Shown here: positions 7,265 through 16,521 of the stretch, piece by piece | Position numbering within the stretch: the stretch's first letter is position 1 | Layout: each line of letters opens with the position of its first letter | Assembly (NCBI GenBank): GCA_965662045.1 | Contig: CBFIGE010000002.1 | Location: 186,001 to 250,000 of the forward strand | DNA from: UBA3478 sp965662045 | GTDB taxonomy: Bacteria; Bacteroidota; Bacteroidia; Flavobacteriales; Flavobacteriaceae | DNA: 64,000 nt | Direction of reading: 5' to 3' | The notes under the pieces: model-generated | The model's database searches: none | What the model was told of the DNA's origin: nothing | What the model saw: only the letters and a program-made list of their open reading frames with translations | Position numbers and translations under genes: made by a program

Positions 7265-8598
7265 TGAGCAAACTACCTTTGATTATTAAACGCGAGTATT
7301 TAGCTCGGATTCGAAATCGATCTTTTATAGTGATGACATTTATGTCACCTCTGCTTTTCGTTCTTATGCTGACTTTAATACTTTGGCTCATTCAATTTAA
7401 TACAGCTAGTACAGAAAGTAAAGTTTGGGTTTTGGATGAAAGCACCTACTTTGAAGAGGTCTTGAGCGCACAAAAGGTGCCAAGTGTAAAGCTCATAAAT
7501 CAAATGACCCTTGGCGAGGCTTTAACTAAGGTAGCTGAAAAAGAAGTTATGGGGCTGTTGTACATTCCTAGAGCTAGCTCTGTCGAACTAAGTGCTGAGG
7601 GAGCAGTCATGTATTCAAAGAACAGTTTCTCTATTCAAATGATTACTCCTTTTGAATCAGCAATAAGGTCTAAATTGGAAGAAGAACGATTAAGGAATAT
7701 AGGTATTGATCAGGCTCAATTTGCTGAAATAACTAGAGGGTATTCTTTGAAAAATCAAAATTATCAAGGTGATTTGAATCTGAAGGGCATCAACGAAATC
7801 AAAGCGTTTATAGGTGGAGCTTTCGGTTACCTTTTGATGATGTTTATCATTATCTATGGAGGTTTGGTAATGCGTTCAGTGATTGAAGAAAAAAGCTCTC
7901 GCATTATTGAGGTAATTGTATCCTCTGTCAAACCGATTGAGCTAATGATTGGAAAAATAGTCGGTACCACATTGGCTGGTATCACTCAATTTATGATATG
8001 GATCTGTATTGCATTTCTCTTGTTTGTTGCACTATTTGTAGGATTGGGATTGGGATTAGATGATCTTTTTCAAAGAGAACAATTGACCTTGGGTAATGAT
8101 AATGAAGCCTTTATTCAAATTTCTCAGCAGTTAGAGGGGTATATTCAAGCTGTACTTCAATTTCCATGGGAGAGTATGGCTTTCTTTTTCATGCTCTTTT
8201 TTATATTGGGCTACCTCATTTATAGTTCTTTATACGCAGCCATTGGTGCTGCTGTAGATCAAGAAACCGACACTCAGCAATTTATGTTCCCCATCGTTTT
8301 GCCTTTAGTTTTTGCGATGTACATCGGGTTCATTTCTGTATTCGATGCTCCCCATGGGGATATCGCTGTATTTTTTTCAATCTTTCCCTTTACAGCACCT
8401 ATTGTGATGTTAATGCGATTGCCTTTTGGGATTGGCGTAAACTTAGTAGAAGTCTGGCATTTAATTCTTTCTCTAGTATTGTCGTTCACAACTTTTTTGG
8501 GTATTTTGTGGCTAAGCGCGAAGATTTACAGTGTTGGAATATTAATGCACGGTCAGAAACCTAGTTTGAAAAAAATCTTTCGCTGGATTAAAAGTTAA
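7264..8598 (+). CDS. ABC-2 type permease, NatB-like
   Basis: Membrane partner of the upstream ATPase. 444 aa with an N-terminal helix after a basic patch (IIKREYLARIRNRSFIV), a large extracytoplasmic region (about residues 45-175) and then a cluster of about five hydrophobic helices. The pattern IEEKSSRIIEVIVSSVKP, which follows the first membrane segment of the core, is typical of NatB/ABC-2 permeases. Homologues are annotated as sodium or drug efflux permeases; that specificity is not demonstrable here. It is the second gene of a run reaching 12094, with nine bases before the next start. Confidence 0.85.
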   Translation: MSKLPLIIKREYLARIRNRSFIVMTFMSPLLFVLMLTLILWLIQFNTASTESKVWVLDESTYFEEVLSAQKVPSVKLINQMTLGEALTKVAEKEVMGLLYIPRASSVELSAEGAVMYSKNSFSIQMITPFESAIRSKLEEERLRNIGIDQAQFAEITRGYSLKNQNYQGDLNLKGINEIKAFIGGAFGYLLMMFIIIYGGLVMRSVIEEKSSRIIEVIVSSVKPIELMIGKIVGTTLAGITQFMIWICIAFLLFVALFVGLGLGLDDLFQREQLTLGNDNEAFIQISQQLEGYIQAVLQFPWESMAFFFMLFFILGYLIYSSLYAAIGAAVDQETDTQQFMFPIVLPLVFAMYIGFISVFDAPHGDIAVFFSIFPFTAPIVMLMRLPFGIGVNLVEVWHLILSLVLSFTTFLGILWLSAKIYSVGILMHGQKPSLKKIFRWIKS

Positions 8599-8607
8599 GT
8601 CCTATTC

Positions 8608-9513
8608 ATGCTTGAAGTTGCTGAAAAAACCAAACAGATTGATTTTGCCCAGGTTACAGATTTTTTTGAATCTGTATTGAACTTTGGGGGGGTATTTACA
8701 GTTGGAGGTATGACTGTTAACTTCAATTTAGGTGCTATTTTATTAATTGCACTTTTCTTTTGGTTGACCCGAATTCTAATGCGTTCTATAAAGCGTATTC
8801 TGGTCAAATCATCTTTATTTAAGAATGAAGACGATCAGCTAAAATTCGCTGGTTTATTCAAAGTTATTCAGACCTTCATATACATAGTACTCTTTTTAAT
8901 CTCACTTAGCGTATTAGGACTTGACGTAAATGGTATTTTTACAGCTGCTGCGGGAATTTTATTGGGCTTAGGTTTTGCGTTAAAGGAATTTTTGCAAGAC
9001 TCCCTTGGTTATTTTATGCTGATTTCAAGTAAGAGTATTGAAAGTGGAGATGTTATTGAAGTTGAAGGCGTGGTTGGTAAAGTAGTGGAACTTTCTTTTG
9101 GAACCACTAAAATTCTTACTAGAGATGATAAGATAATTATCGTTCCTAATCACAAATTAGTAACACAAAGCGTCTATAATTTCACCCAAAACCATAAAGC
9201 GACAAGAGAATCTGTTTCAGTTGGGGTGGCTTACAACTCGGATGTGAATAAGGTCAAGCAGATTTTAACGCAAATTGCCCTATCACATCAATTGGTTTTG
9301 TCCAAACCAGAACCTTTAGTTTTTTTTGAAGATTTTGGTGAGTCTAGTCTTCTTTTCAAGGTATCTTTCTACACAGAAAACAGTTTTTTAAGTAATCAAA
9401 TTAGGAGTGATTTGAGGTTTCAGATTATGGAAGCGTTTCAAAAAGAAGGTATCACTATTCCTTTCCCGCAACGCGACATTCATGTAATATCAAAAAAAGT
9501 GGAGGATGTCTAA
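8608..9513 (+). CDS. mscS: Small-conductance mechanosensitive channel, MscS family
   Basis: Tension-gated channel that releases solutes during hypo-osmotic shock. 301 aa, close to E. coli MscS (286 aa). Two predicted helices (about residues 45-65 and 85-105) precede the glycine/alanine-rich pore helix GIFTAAAGILLGLGFALKEFLQD (split here as GIFTAAAGILLGLG then FALKEFLQD), followed by the beta domain with GDVIEVEGVVGKV and the PNHKLV motif. Translation of the next gene, an NtrC-like regulator, starts inside its last codons (eight-base overlap, with GGAGG just before the ATG). The link of an ABC exporter, a mechanosensitive channel and a regulator suggests a stress-response unit, by inference only. 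Confidence 0.9.
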   Translation: MLEVAEKTKQIDFAQVTDFFESVLNFGGVFTVGGMTVNFNLGAILLIALFFWLTRILMRSIKRILVKSSLFKNEDDQLKFAGLFKVIQTFIYIVLFLISLSVLGLDVNGIFTAAAGILLGLGFALKEFLQDSLGYFMLISSKSIESGDVIEVEGVVGKVVELSFGTTKILTRDDKIIIVPNHKLVTQSVYNFTQNHKATRESVSVGVAYNSDVNKVKQILTQIALSHQLVLSKPEPLVFFEDFGESSLLFKVSFYTENSFLSNQIRSDLRFQIMEAFQKEGITIPFPQRDIHVISKKVEDV

Positions 9514-10672
9514 AATATTAATTGTAGAGGACGAAGAGAGCATTCAAAGAGTGTTACAAAAAATAATAACCAAAGAATTTTCAAAGTATAAAATTCAAAG
9601 TGCAGAGGATGGATTAGCTGCAGTGGAATTACTCAAAGCAAACCCTGACATCAAGGTAGTTTTGTGTGATATAAAAATGCCTAAGATGGACGGTGTCGAG
9701 GTCTTATCCGCTGCTCAAAAAATCGAACACGAGGCAACATTTATCATGATTTCTGGCCATGGTGATTTGGAACTTGCGGTGGAAACGATGAGATTAGGAG
9801 CTTACGATTACATTTCTAAACCGCCTGATCTGAATCGTTTGTTAACAGCAGTGAGAAACGCCTTAGATCGAAATACCATAGTTAAAGAAAACAAAAGACT
9901 AAAACGAAAGGTAGCCAAAGGCTTTGAGATGATTGGAAGTAGTCTAGCTCTTGATGAAATCAAACAAAAAATTCAAAAGGTCGCACCGACTGAGGCTAGA
10001 GTCTTAATTACTGGACCCAATGGAAGTGGAAAGGAATTGGTCGCACACCAAATTCACCAACAAAGTCAGCGCTCAAAAGGACCAATAATAGAAGTAAATT
10101 GTGCAGCGATACCTTCTGAATTAATTGAAAGTGAATTGTTTGGACATGTTAAGGGGGCATTTACCTCGGCGGTAAAAGATCGTTCTGGTAAGTTTCTCCA
10201 AGCTCAAGGAGGTACTTTATTTTTGGATGAAATAGGTGATATGAGTTTATCTGCTCAAGCCAAAGTATTGAGAGCCTTACAAGAAAAGAAAATCACACCT
10301 GTTGGCTCAAATAAACCTATAGATGTCGATGTACGTGTTCTGGCTGCTACTAACAAGGATTTAAGAGCAGAAATTAAGGAAAAAAATTTTAGAGAGGATT
10401 TATATCACCGTTTAGGAGTTATATTGATTCACGTTCCAGGATTGAATCAGCGATTAGAGGACATACCTTTATTGGTAGATCATTTTAATCAAACCATTTC
10501 TACAGAGTACGGAAGTAAGCCTAAAATCTTTGAAAAACAAGCACTTAAGCAATTACAACAGTACGATTGGTCTGGAAATATTAGAGAGTTGAGAAATGTG
10601 GTAGAACGTCTAATCATCATGGCTGAGTCTACTGTAGGTAAACAGGAGGTTGTTGAGTTTGCCAGTAAATAA
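9506..10672 (+). CDS. NtrC-like response regulator (receiver + AAA+, no HTH)
   Basis: 388 aa. Residues 1-120 are a receiver domain with acidic pocket Glu8-Asp9, phospho-acceptor Asp55 (CDIKMPKMDG), Ser84 and Lys105. Residues 140-375 are a sigma-54-type AAA+ domain with Walker A GPNGSGKE (170-177), Walker B LFLDE (238-242) and the FREDLYHRL stretch. The sigma-54 contact loop reads GAFTSA (217-222) instead of GAFTGA. The protein ends about 15 residues after the AAA+ lid, so the Fis-type DNA-binding helix-turn-helix is missing. It could act from solution without binding enhancers. The partner kinase is not in the window. Its start overlaps mscS and has a good GGAGG site. Confidence 0.9.
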   Translation: MSKILIVEDEESIQRVLQKIITKEFSKYKIQSAEDGLAAVELLKANPDIKVVLCDIKMPKMDGVEVLSAAQKIEHEATFIMISGHGDLELAVETMRLGAYDYISKPPDLNRLLTAVRNALDRNTIVKENKRLKRKVAKGFEMIGSSLALDEIKQKIQKVAPTEARVLITGPNGSGKELVAHQIHQQSQRSKGPIIEVNCAAIPSELIESELFGHVKGAFTSAVKDRSGKFLQAQGGTLFLDEIGDMSLSAQAKVLRALQEKKITPVGSNKPIDVDVRVLAATNKDLRAEIKEKNFREDLYHRLGVILIHVPGLNQRLEDIPLLVDHFNQTISTEYGSKPKIFEKQALKQLQQYDWSGNIRELRNVVERLIIMAESTVGKQEVVEFASK

Positions 10673-10684
10673 TGAAATAAAAAA

Positions 10685-12094
10685 ATGAAAAAGTTAATTC
10701 TACTATTAAGCTTTTATGCTGGTTGTTTTTTACTTAATGCACAAAGTGAAACAGCTCAAAAAATTGATTCTGTGATGATTAAAAAATTATTTGATCACCA
10801 CCTAACGGCTTCCTCTTCCTATGACTGGTTGAGGTATTTATCCAATGAAATCGGAGGACGTCTGTCTGGATCTGTAGAAGCGGAGCAGGCAGTTGCATAT
10901 ACTGAAAGAGAACTCAAAAAATTAAAGTTTGATCGAGTATGGTTGCAAAAGGTAATGGTTCCAAAATGGGTTAGAGGTACACCTGAATTTGCCTTTATAG
11001 AAAGTTCTCCCGGGGTAACCACCGACATACCAATTGCTGCACTGGGGGGTTCTATAGCCACACCAGCTCTAGGTATTAAAGCTGAAGTTGTTGAGGTGAA
11101 ATCGTTTGAAGAGCTAGCCGCTTTGGGTAAACGAAAAATTTCAGGTAAAATCGTTTTTTATAACCGACCGATGGATCCTACCTTAATCAACACCTTCTCC
11201 TCTTATGGAGGTTGTGTGAATCAGCGCTATTCAGGAGCTGAACAAGCGGCGAAATACGGTGCTCTAGGAGTAATTGTTCGATCAATGAACTTGAGATTAG
11301 ACGATTTTCCACATACAGGCTCAATGAGTTATGGAGAATTAACTGCACAAGAGCGTATTCCTGCCGCCGCTATCAGCACAAATGCTGCAGAATTGTTATC
11401 TACCACCTTGGCTTTAAATCCTAAAACCAAACTTTATTTTAAACAGAGTTGTAAGCAACTTCCAGATGTGGAATCATTTAATGTAATAGCAGAAATAGAA
11501 GGATCTACTTATCCTGACGAATATATTATTGTTGGAGGGCATTTGGACTCTTGGGATTTAGGAGACGGATCTCACGATGACGGTGCTGGAGTTGTTCAAA
11601 GTATGGCTGTTTTGGAATCATTTAAAGCGCTTAACTACAGACCTAAACGAAGTATTCGTGTAGTTTTATTCATGAATGAAGAAAACGGAATGCGCGGTGG
11701 TAATGAATATGCAAATCAGGCCAGAATTAAGGGTGAAAAGCATGTTTTTGCTTTAGAAAGTGATTCTGGTGCTTTCACACCTAGAGGATTTTCTTTTGAA
11801 ACATCGGTTGAAATGTTTCAAAAGTATCAGAAACTGGAATCTTATTTTGAACCTTATTTAGTTGATCATTTTACCTATGGTGGAAGTGGAGCAGATATAG
11901 GCCCTTTGAAATCTGATTCAATTGTATTATCTGGTTTAAGACCAGATACGCAACGTTATTTTGATCACCATCACAGTGAAAATGACACCTTTTCAGAAAT
12001 CAATAAAAGGGAATTGGAACTAGGGGCTGCAGCTATGTCCTCTTTGATTTATTTAGTCGATCAATATGGTGGACAATTAAATGGCATGAAGTAA
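10685..12094 (+). CDS. Secreted M28-family zinc peptidase
   Basis: Probable exported aminopeptidase/carboxypeptidase Q-like enzyme. 469 aa with a Sec signal peptide (MKKLILLLSFYAGCFLLNAQ; cleavage near residue 20). A protease-associated-like insert lies near residues 130-260. The M28 catalytic core follows: GGHLDSWD and GSHDDGAG (about residues 284-300), NEENG (near 331) with the general-base Glu, ESDSG (near 360) and HHSENDT (near 434). All five zinc ligands are visible. It lies 13 bases after the response regulator and closes the 6332-12094 run. The next gene has its own promoter box. Confidence 0.88.
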   Translation: MKKLILLLSFYAGCFLLNAQSETAQKIDSVMIKKLFDHHLTASSSYDWLRYLSNEIGGRLSGSVEAEQAVAYTERELKKLKFDRVWLQKVMVPKWVRGTPEFAFIESSPGVTTDIPIAALGGSIATPALGIKAEVVEVKSFEELAALGKRKISGKIVFYNRPMDPTLINTFSSYGGCVNQRYSGAEQAAKYGALGVIVRSMNLRLDDFPHTGSMSYGELTAQERIPAAAISTNAAELLSTTLALNPKTKLYFKQSCKQLPDVESFNVIAEIEGSTYPDEYIIVGGHLDSWDLGDGSHDDGAGVVQSMAVLESFKALNYRPKRSIRVVLFMNEENGMRGGNEYANQARIKGEKHVFALESDSGAFTPRGFSFETSVEMFQKYQKLESYFEPYLVDHFTYGGSGADIGPLKSDSIVLSGLRPDTQRYFDHHHSENDTFSEINKRELELGAAAMSSLIYLVDQYGGQLNGMK

Positions 12095-12104
12095 CTCATT
12101 GTTG

Positions 12105-12112
12105 TACTTTTG
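12105..12112 (+). promoter_or_regulatory. Putative -7 box for the PPIase-BstA-CsaA operon
   Basis: TACTTTTG matches TAnnTTTG exactly and ends 20 bases before the start codon at 12133. No clear -33 TTG is seen at normal spacing. Confidence 0.4.
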
Positions 12113-12132
12113 ACAAATCAAAAAAGGAAATT

Positions 12133-13065
12133 ATGGAAAACGGTATATACGCCCACTTTACGACTTCAAAAGGAAGTATTAAGCTTAAATTAACTCATGA
12201 TTTAACCCCCGGAACTGTAGGTAATTTTGTTGCCTTAGCAGAAGGAGATATGGAAAATTCAGTTAAAAGACAAGGAGAGGCTTATTACAATGGTTTAAAA
12301 TTTCATCGTGTAATTAAGGACTTTATGATCCAAGGAGGTTGTCCGCTAGGAACAGGAACTGGTGACCCAGGATATAAGTTCGATGATGAATTCCATCCAG
12401 AATTGAGACACGATAAAGCAGGTGTAATATCTATGGCCAACGCGGGTCCAGCCACTAACGGGAGTCAGTTTTTCATCACTCATACGCCAACACCTTGGCT
12501 AGATGATAAGCATACAGTATTTGGATTTGTTATTGAAGGTCAGGATGTAATCGATGCCATCGAACAAGATGACCTTGTCGAATCCTTGAGTATTGAAAGA
12601 ATTGGAGCGGAAGCGGAATCTTGGAATGCTATTGAAGCGTTTAGAAATTTTGAAGGTGCGCGTCAAGAGCGTTTGGCATCAGAGAAAAAGAAGCGAGAAG
12701 AGGCTATGAAAACTCTTGTAGAAGGTTTTGAGCAGACTTCCTCAGGTTTGTACTATAAAATACTAGATAAAGGTAGTGGCGAAAACCCAACACGGGGTAG
12801 TCAAGTTTCGGTACATTACGAAGGAAAATTAATGAACGGTCAAGTATTTGATTCTTCTTTTAAACGCAATGATCCTATTGCCTTTTCCCTAGGTGTAGGT
12901 CAAGTGATTGCTGGATGGGATGAGGGTATCGCCCTGCTAAATAAAGGAGCTAAGGCGCGACTCGTTATACCCTCTGAATTGGGATACGGGGCAAGTGGTG
13001 CTGGTGGAGTAATTCCTCCAAATGCAACACTTATTTTCGATGTACAATTGGTAGATTTCAAATAA
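12133..13065 (+). CDS. Cyclophilin-FKBP fusion peptidyl-prolyl isomerase
   Basis: One polypeptide (310 aa) with both classes of prolyl isomerase. Residues 1-175 are a cyclophilin with FHRVIKDFMIQGG (catalytic Arg), GSQFFITHTPTPWLDDKHTVFG and other active-site residues. A charged, probably helical linker (EGARQERLASEKKKREEA) leads to an FKBP domain (208-310) with VHYEGKLMNGQVFDSS, GVGQVIAGWDEG and IPPNATLIFDV. Dual-family immunophilins with this order are known from Bacteroidota. There is no signal peptide, so it acts in the cytoplasm, aiding folding. Its stop codon directly abuts the next ATG (TAAATG). Confidence 0.92.
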   Translation: MENGIYAHFTTSKGSIKLKLTHDLTPGTVGNFVALAEGDMENSVKRQGEAYYNGLKFHRVIKDFMIQGGCPLGTGTGDPGYKFDDEFHPELRHDKAGVISMANAGPATNGSQFFITHTPTPWLDDKHTVFGFVIEGQDVIDAIEQDDLVESLSIERIGAEAESWNAIEAFRNFEGARQERLASEKKKREEAMKTLVEGFEQTSSGLYYKILDKGSGENPTRGSQVSVHYEGKLMNGQVFDSSFKRNDPIAFSLGVGQVIAGWDEGIALLNKGAKARLVIPSELGYGASGAGGVIPPNATLIFDVQLVDFK

Positions 13066-13590
13066 ATGGACGTGCGATTTCCGATAGGTGGATTTAATGC
13101 GCCAGAAGAAATAACTACTGAACATATTAAGCATGCTGTGGACGATTTAGGTCGCTTTCCACTTCTTTTAAAAGAGGAGGTGCAACACTTGGATTCAGCT
13201 CAATTAGATACGCCGTATCGAGAGGGAGGATGGAGTGTGAGAGAATTGACACATCACATTGCGGATAGCCATATGCATTCCTATATTCGATTTAAATGGG
13301 CATTGACAGAGGATACTCCTTTAATCAAGGCATATGACCAGGACCCTTGGGTAAAATTAAAATCTTCCAATACAATTTCTATTGAAGAAGAGCTTGAATT
13401 TATAGAACTTCTTCACCGTAAACTGACCCAAATAATCAAGGCATTAACAACAGAAGAACTTCAAAAGTGCTTTATACATCCTGAAGGTAACAAAACAGAA
13501 AGTCTGGGTCTAACTGTTTTGAAATACGCTTGGCACAGCATGCATCACCTCACTCACATCAAAAATTTAAAGACTAGAAAACAATGGTGA
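13066..13590 (+). CDS. YfiT/BstA-like DinB-superfamily thiol transferase
   Basis: 174-aa DinB-fold four-helix protein of the group annotated as YfiT metal-dependent hydrolase, whose Bacillus/Staphylococcus members (BstA) transfer bacillithiol to electrophiles. The three metal-binding histidines of the fold are plausibly in LTHHIADSHMH (about residues 61-71) and SMHHLTHIKN (155-164). The GGWSVRELTHH segment is typical. The bacillithiol synthesis gene bshC lies at 48074-49678, so a thiol-transferase role fits this genome, but substrate is not proven. It directly follows the isomerase gene without a gap. Confidence 0.78.
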   Translation: MDVRFPIGGFNAPEEITTEHIKHAVDDLGRFPLLLKEEVQHLDSAQLDTPYREGGWSVRELTHHIADSHMHSYIRFKWALTEDTPLIKAYDQDPWVKLKSSNTISIEEELEFIELLHRKLTQIIKALTTEELQKCFIHPEGNKTESLGLTVLKYAWHSMHHLTHIKNLKTRKQW

Positions 13591-13611
13591 TCAAACTCAG
13601 ATAACTTTGGT

Positions 13612-13962
13612 ATGGCTAAAAAAGATAAACCAGAAACTAGCTTTGATCAGTTTACCGCTTTGGATATTCGAGTGGGTACTATTTGCAGTGCAACTATTTT
13701 TGAACAAGCTAGACAACCTTCCTATAAAATTGAAGTTGATTTTGGACCTGAAATTGGAAAATTAAAGACTTCAGCGCAGTTGACACATCGTTATCTTCCA
13801 GAAGATTTATTGGGAGAACAAATTGTCGGGATTATCAATTTCCCCAAAAAACAAATTGCAAATTTTATGAGTGAATTTTTAATTCTTGGAGCTGTACAAG
13901 GAAAAGATGTAATTCTCATACAGCCCCAAGATATGGCGACAAATGGATCGCCTATAGGATAA
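13612..13962 (+). CDS. csaA: CsaA-like tRNA-binding/chaperone protein
   Basis: Compact OB-fold protein (116 aa) of the EMAPII/CsaA family; homologues bind tRNA and have export-related chaperone activity. The stretches FTALDIRVGTI (near residue 15), KIEVDFGPEIG and KTSAQLT, and the end VILIQPQDMATNGSPIG match the family throughout its length, which equals the normal stand-alone size. It is the third gene after the PPIase and BstA-like genes, with 21 bases before it. It is convergent with the M14 peptidase gene; only five bases separate the two stops and no terminator is visible. Confidence 0.88.
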   Translation: MAKKDKPETSFDQFTALDIRVGTICSATIFEQARQPSYKIEVDFGPEIGKLKTSAQLTHRYLPEDLLGEQIVGIINFPKKQIANFMSEFLILGAVQGKDVILIQPQDMATNGSPIG

Positions 13963-13967
13963 CTTAT

Positions 13968-16505
13968 CTACATACTATCTCCAAAGAAGATAGCGTTTGC
14001 CAATAGTTTATTTGTACCATACCAAAAGGCTCTAAAATTGGTGTTATCAGTAAATAAAATTACCTTGCCTCGGCCTAATCGATTAACTTTTAGGGGTACG
14101 CTGTTTTTAATGAGTTCTAAATTTTCTTCTGAGATATACCCACTTTGCAAAGGATTTGAAGTGTATTGAATGGGGTTATTATAACTCTGTTTATCTGGCT
14201 TTAAGTAGATGTTGGTATTTCTAAAAAGTGAAATTTTATCTGAAGTAAATCCAAAATTAATTGGATGTGTTCGGTCTATATGAGCTTCGAAAATTGCACC
14301 ACCCGTATTTTGGGCGCCTCTAAAGTCATTTCTTTCCTCAAAAGAAACGTTTTTGGCGACCATGGAATTTTGTTTGAACTCTAAATTCAAAAATCCATTA
14401 GAATTTAGCCAATTTGCGCTATTTCGATAAGCAATTAAACTTCCACCGTCTTGAACAAATGATTTAATCTTCTTCACCGTACCTTCATTAATTCTGGAAC
14501 TACCGTAACCAAAGCCTGCAATGATGATGTCCGTATATGTACTGAGATCCGCATAAGGAAGTGTTTTTAGGTCTATTTTCGTAATGGGGATTTGATATCT
14601 TGTATCCATAAGATGCCAAATTTCACCTGCGTCGTATGAACGGATTCCTTCTCCGACTAAAAGTGCAATTTTAGGGAGTTGGACACCGTCAAACTCATTA
14701 CTGCCTAAATCAATTCCTCTAGTGAGTCCTGTTGAAACTGCATCAACGGAAATATGAGCGGTTTTTGCAACATCTTTGATCAATTCGAAAAGTTCTTCTT
14801 TTGATTTGTTTTGTCCTACAACAGGAACCATGATTGTACCATAATCGTAGGTTTTACCATTGAGTTCAAAAGGAGATTTAGCAACTTTTGCTCGTATACC
14901 TTTGGATAAGATGTGATAAAGTGCTTTTGGGGTGTAGTATTCATGCCATTCGAATAGATAGGCATAATTGCTTTTAGCACTAACATTTCCTTCAGTCATT
15001 TCTAGTGACTGAACTGCCTCGCCCGCAATTTCTAGGTTGTTTATTTCACTGTAATCTAGGTTAAAGGCAAGTGGAAAGGTCCAAGCTGAAATGTCGTAAA
15101 AAAGACTATCTGTAAAGGTGGTTCTCTTTTCAAACATCGCCTTAATGAGCCTTGGATTACGCTGGTTTAGCGGAACGATATAGCTGCTACCGGCTTTAAA
15201 ATTATTTCCAGCAACGCTCACATCCTTTTTTAATTCGTGAAATTGAATTTGGTGTCTGTTTAGTATTTCAGCTAAATGGTCGGTTTTTGCCTTGTCTTTT
15301 TGATGACCAAAAACATAACCTTTAAGCTTGCTTTTGCGCTGTTCTTCAGCCATTCCCTTGAAGAATTCGTACTGATAATTCATGAGTTCTGCTTTTAACT
15401 CATTTGCAGCTTTTAGTGTGGAGAGTGCGGTGGTGAATTGATTTCTTATAGTAAACGGGAAGGTTAAGATACCATTTTCACTTTCTTGGATATGACCTCT
15501 CGATGAACCTTGTTCAAATAAAATCCCAACACTTCCGTTTACATCGGGAAATGTACTTCCTTTACCATAGTAGTAGTCATCATAATTTTCTTCAGAATAG
15601 TAGAGGGACCCAATACCGTCTAAGGCTTCTGCATGGTACTTTCCAATCTCAGCTGTCAGTTTTTGGTTCAACTCAGGGGTTAGTGGGTGAACTCTTGTAA
15701 GTTCTCCTGGTTGAAAGAAGAAAGTAGAATTAGTACCCATTTCGTGATGATCCGTGAGAACATTAGGGTACCATTTGTGGAATGTTTTTATTCGCGCTCT
15801 ACTCTCGGGGAGTTGAACAGGTAACCAGTCTCTATTCAAATCAAACCAATAATGATTTGTTCTTCCTCCGGGCCAAACTTCATTGTATTCTCTGTCGTTT
15901 CCGTCAGCTGTTAGATTCATATTTCGATTTGTATTGGCCCAATAAGCAAAGCGTTGTAATCCGTCAGGATTAAAACTTGGATCAAACAATATGACAGAAT
16001 TCGATAGCTTGTTTTCGATTTCTTCTCCTTCGGCGGCTGCAAGATAATAGGCATAGGCTATCGCAGCGTTAGAGCCACTGGGTTCGTTTCCATGAATGGA
16101 GAACCCTTGATAAATAACCACCGGCATATCTGCTGTGGGCTGTTTTTCACCATTCACGACCTCAATGCGATTTTCTTGAATTGCCTCAATGTTTTTATGA
16201 TTATTTTCCGAGGTAACGGTAACCAATAGAATCGGTCTGCCTTCAAAGGTATTTCCTCTGTTTTCAATCTTAAATCGAGGGCTTTTTTCGGCAAGTGTTC
16301 GAATGTATTCACTTAATTTATCGTGGGTGACATGCCACTCACCAACTTCATGGCCAATAACCTCTTTTGGGGTTGGGATTTCTTTATTGTACGAAATGCC
16401 TTGAGGAAGATAATAGTCGAGTGATTGAGCGCTAACATTGAGGTTGGTTAATAAAAGAGCAACCGCGGTCAGGCACAGTTTAATTTGTGCTGGTTTAATC
16501 TGCAT
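13968..16505 (-). CDS. Large secreted M14 zinc carboxypeptidase-like protein
   Basis: 845-aa exported peptidase with a Sec signal peptide (cleavage near SAQ27). The M14 core spans about residues 60-380: zinc ligands His138 and Glu141 in HGNEPSG, a third histidine in TDHHEMG (near 253), and a glutamate in LFEQGSSRG that fits the catalytic Glu. The C-terminal ~300 residues hold a glutamine-amidotransferase-like or flavodoxin-like segment (DIIIAGFGYGS) and end in a conserved AFWYGTNKLLANAIFF patch. A paralogue with the same architecture is at 45565-48006. It probably digests peptides or cell-wall peptides outside the cytoplasm. It lies 16 bases after the PUR-like gene. Confidence 0.86.
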   Translation of the reverse strand: MQIKPAQIKLCLTAVALLLTNLNVSAQSLDYYLPQGISYNKEIPTPKEVIGHEVGEWHVTHDKLSEYIRTLAEKSPRFKIENRGNTFEGRPILLVTVTSENNHKNIEAIQENRIEVVNGEKQPTADMPVVIYQGFSIHGNEPSGSNAAIAYAYYLAAAEGEEIENKLSNSVILFDPSFNPDGLQRFAYWANTNRNMNLTADGNDREYNEVWPGGRTNHYWFDLNRDWLPVQLPESRARIKTFHKWYPNVLTDHHEMGTNSTFFFQPGELTRVHPLTPELNQKLTAEIGKYHAEALDGIGSLYYSEENYDDYYYGKGSTFPDVNGSVGILFEQGSSRGHIQESENGILTFPFTIRNQFTTALSTLKAANELKAELMNYQYEFFKGMAEEQRKSKLKGYVFGHQKDKAKTDHLAEILNRHQIQFHELKKDVSVAGNNFKAGSSYIVPLNQRNPRLIKAMFEKRTTFTDSLFYDISAWTFPLAFNLDYSEINNLEIAGEAVQSLEMTEGNVSAKSNYAYLFEWHEYYTPKALYHILSKGIRAKVAKSPFELNGKTYDYGTIMVPVVGQNKSKEELFELIKDVAKTAHISVDAVSTGLTRGIDLGSNEFDGVQLPKIALLVGEGIRSYDAGEIWHLMDTRYQIPITKIDLKTLPYADLSTYTDIIIAGFGYGSSRINEGTVKKIKSFVQDGGSLIAYRNSANWLNSNGFLNLEFKQNSMVAKNVSFEERNDFRGAQNTGGAIFEAHIDRTHPINFGFTSDKISLFRNTNIYLKPDKQSYNNPIQYTSNPLQSGYISEENLELIKNSVPLKVNRLGRGKVILFTDNTNFRAFWYGTNKLLANAIFFGDSM

Positions 16506-16521
16506 AAGCTTAATTTAGTTG

